NCBI RefSeq assembly: GCF_004801395.1
Contig: NZ_SSOA01000003.1
Coordinates: 62,001 to 126,000 of the forward strand
DNA: 64,000 bases
Source: Gillisella terrae
GTDB taxonomy: Bacteria; Pseudomonadota; Alphaproteobacteria; Rhizobiales; Rhizobiaceae
Direction: 5' to 3'
Part shown: positions 61,927 to 64,000 of the stretch, piece by piece
Position numbering within the stretch: the first letter of the stretch is position 1
Layout of the letters: the number at the start of each line of letters is the position of its first letter
The notes under the pieces: generated by a model
What the model saw: the letters and a program-made list of their open reading frames with translations, nothing else
Database searches by the model: none
Told to the model about the DNA's origin: nothing
Program-made: the position numbers and the translations under genes

Positions 61927-62961
61927 TTATTTCCAGAACCAGGGCGGGTAGGCATCCAGATCGCCGCGCAAATGGCGGGCCAGCATTTGTGCTTGCAGAT
62001 AAGGCACGAGGCCAAGCGGGGCTTTTTCGTCCAGAAAGGGGTGCAGGCGCTCTTCCTTTTTGCGTTCCTGCCAGGCGGTCAGCACCGTTTTGCGGGCATC
62101 ATCGGTGAGAAACACGGCTCCGCCATCGCGGGTTTCAAAATCGCGGGCGCGCAATTGCCGCCGGTTGATCAGCGAGAGCGCCAGCCGATCAGCCAGAACC
62201 GGACGAAATTCTTCCATCAGATCCAGCGCTAAGCTGGGTCTTCCCGGTCGGTCGCGGTGCAGAAAACCCACGGCAGGGTCCAGCCCAACACTTTCGCAGG
62301 CGGAGCGGCAATCATGGGTCAGCAGCGTGTAGAGAAACGACAGGAGCGCATTGATCGGGTCTAGCGGCGGGCGGCGTGAGCGACCGCTCCAGCGCAGCTC
62401 TTCATCGGGTGAGCGGATCAGATGATCAAAAACGGAAAAATACAGATTGGCCGCTTCGCCTTCTGATCCGCGCATCAGCTCCACGCTGTCGTCGGCGCGT
62501 TCAACCCGGCGGATAATACGGGCCAGTCGCTCGGTTGCGGTTTCAATCGCCTCGCGGTCTTTGGCGTCATAGTCGTCGCCATAATCCCGCAACGAGCGCA
62601 TCAGCACGGCCCGCTGGTTGGCAATTTTGCCAATCAGCATGGAGCGCACAATCTCCTCGGCGGCATCCGATGCCTTATATTGCGCGCGGCGCAGCAGCAC
62701 ATTGCCGCTGATCGGGCCTTCGATACGGGCCTGAAAGCGGCCGTTGCGCTCCAGCAGCACCAGCGTAATGCCAGCGGCGGCGCAGGCCCCAATCAGGGCC
62801 GGAGAGACATAAATCGCCCCAAACACCACAACAGATGCCAGCATGTGAAAGGGCACCCGTGCCCGCTCCACACTCTCCACCTCGGCCACGAGGTTTTCGC
62901 CATCCTTGCGTAAACTGGCTCCTTCGGTGGTGATGTAGACGGTATTGAGCAGTTTTTTCAT
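61927..62961 (-). CDS. cas1: Cas1, type I-C
   Basis: This 344-residue integrase inserts new spacers. [22 protein letters not shown] is typical of the I-C N-terminal beta domain. The helical domain carries the metal-binding residues: Glu in [13 protein letters not shown] (about 167), His in [21 protein letters not shown] (about 235) and the acidic DLME (about 247-250). [20 protein letters not shown] is also characteristic. Its ATG overlaps the cas4 stop by four bases. Confidence 0.96.
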   Translation of the reverse strand: MKKLLNTVYITTEGASLRKDGENLVAEVESVERARVPFHMLASVVVFGAIYVSPALIGACAAAGITLVLLERNGRFQARIEGPISGNVLLRRAQYKASDAAEEIVRSMLIGKIANQRAVLMRSLRDYGDDYDAKDREAIETATERLARIIRRVERADDSVELMRGSEGEAANLYFSVFDHLIRSPDEELRWSGRSRRPPLDPINALLSFLYTLLTHDCRSACESVGLDPAVGFLHRDRPGRPSLALDLMEEFRPVLADRLALSLINRRQLRARDFETRDGGAVFLTDDARKTVLTAWQERKKEERLHPFLDEKAPLGLVPYLQAQMLARHLRGDLDAYPPWFWK

Positions 62962-63629
62962 GCAGATGGCTCCGCCAGCAATTTTTCCACCATGCGGCTG
63001 CGCCAGCTTTTCACCGGCTTGGCGACAATATCGGGCCGACATAGCTCATGCAGCGAACAGGCGCGGCAACGCTGCCGCTTGTCGGTTGGCGGCGGGGTTG
63101 TGCGGGTGCGCAACACCTCGGCCAGGGCGTGGATTGTCTCTTCCGTCAACTGTCGCAGATCGGCATCGAAAGGCACAACCACGCGCCGCTTGGTTTCGGC
63201 ATAAAACAGGGCACCTTCTGGCACGCCGACGCCCGTCATTTCTTCAAGACAGAGCGCCTGCGCACAAAGCTGCACCTCATCGGCGCGGTGCAGTTTGGGC
63301 TTGCCGCGTTTGTATTCCAGCGGAAAGGGCACGTCTGTGCCGTTGCCATCGGGGTGAAACTCCACCACATCGGCCACGCCGGCAATATTGAGCCGACGAC
63401 AGGACAGCGGCAATGCCATGGCCCGGCGCACCCCGCGCGCCTTGCGGCTGCCGCCTTTATCGGCCACGGCATGCAGCACCTGACCTTCGGCGGTAAAGCG
63501 GTTTTCGGCCCAGAGCCGCTCCAGATGAATCAGCGCCGCTTGCCGCAGGCAATAGACGGCGTGCTGCAAGGCCGAAAGCGGCAGAGGCTCACTCCGTTCG
63601 TCTTCCGGCCCTGCAACAGCTTCCGTCAT
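62958..63629 (-). CDS. cas4: Cas4, type I-C
   Basis: This 223-residue nuclease trims prespacers and helps select PAM-containing ends. It has LPLSALQHAVYCLRQAALIHLE with the first Fe-S cysteine and an RecB-like nuclease core (IAGVADVVEFHP, FPLEYKRGKPK with the Glu-x-Lys, DEVQLCAQALCLEEM). The cysteine cluster RCRACSLHELC near the C-terminus completes the 4Fe-4S site. Overlaps cas1 and lies three bases after cas7. Confidence 0.95.
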   Translation of the reverse strand: MTEAVAGPEDERSEPLPLSALQHAVYCLRQAALIHLERLWAENRFTAEGQVLHAVADKGGSRKARGVRRAMALPLSCRRLNIAGVADVVEFHPDGNGTDVPFPLEYKRGKPKLHRADEVQLCAQALCLEEMTGVGVPEGALFYAETKRRVVVPFDADLRQLTEETIHALAEVLRTRTTPPPTDKRQRCRACSLHELCRPDIVAKPVKSWRSRMVEKLLAEPSA

Positions 63630-63632
63630 GGC

Positions 63633-63998
63633 TTACAGCTTTTCGATGATCTCGACACCAGCGGGCAGATTTTCCCGATCAATTTCAATGATGTAATCGG
63701 AGAATTTGCGCGCAGGTGGTTCATTGCCGATGCGCTTGTCATCAATGGCGCGGAATTCACCATCGACATTGCGGCCAATTTTGACCCGATCAAACAGGGC
63801 GTGGGCAGGGGCGTTGCCCAGCGCATTTTCATGCTTGAACACAATCAGCTTGCGGGTGGCCATTTCGCCACGGGCAGCGGCGCGGTCATGCTCGAACATA
63901 TTGATCAGCGCATCAAACAACAGGTCCAGATCGCTTTGCGAAAAGCCGGTGCGCTCGGCAAATTTGGCCGAGATAAAGCCATGGGCTTGGTAAAGACC
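63633..63998 (-). CDS. cas7c: Cas7 (Csd2), type I-C, 3' part
   Basis: Only the last 121 residues are in the window; the gene runs off the right edge. The visible part begins GLYQAHGFISAKFAERTGFS and includes LFDALINMFEHDRAAARGEM and FKHENALGNAPAHALFDRV, typical of the Csd2 backbone subunit that coats the crRNA in Cascade/I-C. The gene order cas7-cas4-cas1-cas2-array is the standard I-C order; cas3, cas5 and cas8c should lie to the right. Confidence 0.93.
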   Translation of the reverse strand, partial: GLYQAHGFISAKFAERTGFSQSDLDLLFDALINMFEHDRAAARGEMATRKLIVFKHENALGNAPAHALFDRVKIGRNVDGEFRAIDDKRIGNEPPARKFSDYIIEIDRENLPAGVEIIEKL

Positions 63999-64000
63999 AT

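Overview
The window looks like a chromosomal segment of an alphaproteobacterium of the family Rhizobiaceae (Agrobacterium/Allorhizobium/Rhizobium type). The clues are a double-length dCTP deaminase, a SAM-II riboswitch in front of metZ, a PodJ-type polar organiser, a PruR/DcpA-type pterin signalling pair, and at least twelve complete or partial copies of a two-palindrome intergenic repeat that resembles the Rhizobium RIME elements. No transposase gene, phage module or rRNA operon is visible.

Layout. 1-3.7 kb is core metabolism: the end of a LOG-family gene, apaG, metZ under a SAM-II riboswitch with a terminator, dcd and tRNA-Gly(CCC). 3.7-16.7 kb is mixed housekeeping and envelope functions: a membrane glycosyltransferase, an orphan periplasmic binding protein, a TerB protein, a LexA-like S24 regulator, a LuxR-type response regulator, a DUF952 protein with pyrD, a MATE exporter, a CAP lipoprotein, a TPR-methyltransferase, a YitT membrane protein and a secreted alpha/beta hydrolase. 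16.7-22.2 kb (minus strand) is a beta-oxidation cluster: acyl-CoA dehydrogenase, thiolase, and a hydratase/3-hydroxyacyl-CoA dehydrogenase ending at a clear terminator. 22.5-28.5 kb holds podJ and a TauE/SafE permease coupled to a TIGR02186-type protein. 28.5-39.9 kb holds a diguanylate cyclase, a second YitT, a BASS symporter, a PheC-like periplasmic protein facing a very large transporter-fused hybrid histidine kinase, mscL, a NYN-domain protein and a class I/II aminotransferase.

40.0-53.0 kb is a surface-polysaccharide locus of two converging arms. The plus-strand arm makes and modifies a CDP-6-deoxyhexose (rfbF, rfbG, a 3,5-epimerase-like enzyme, a sugar C-methyltransferase) and adds a glycosyltransferase, a phytanoyl-CoA-type dioxygenase and a second methyltransferase. 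The minus-strand arm has a related glycosyltransferase, a DegT sugar aminotransferase, a CmcI-like protein, WbqC and a GNAT acetyltransferase. The arms meet at a perfect palindrome that could terminate both. A GMC oxidoreductase with a divergent AraC regulator follows.

56.5-60.8 kb is the most interesting block: a probable four-gene operon in which two pterin-synthesis enzymes (FolE and a PTPS-family protein) lie directly upstream of a PruR-like exported pterin-binding protein and a DcpA-like GGDEF-EAL membrane protein. It reads as a self-contained pterin-to-c-di-GMP circuit. The window ends with a type I-C CRISPR system: an array of seven repeats and six spacers read on the minus strand, then cas2, cas1, cas4 and the truncated 3' end of cas7.

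The repeats deserve attention of their own. One RIME-like copy at 7.8-8.15 kb is split by a 254-bp MITE-like insertion with long terminal inverted repeats and a target-site duplication.
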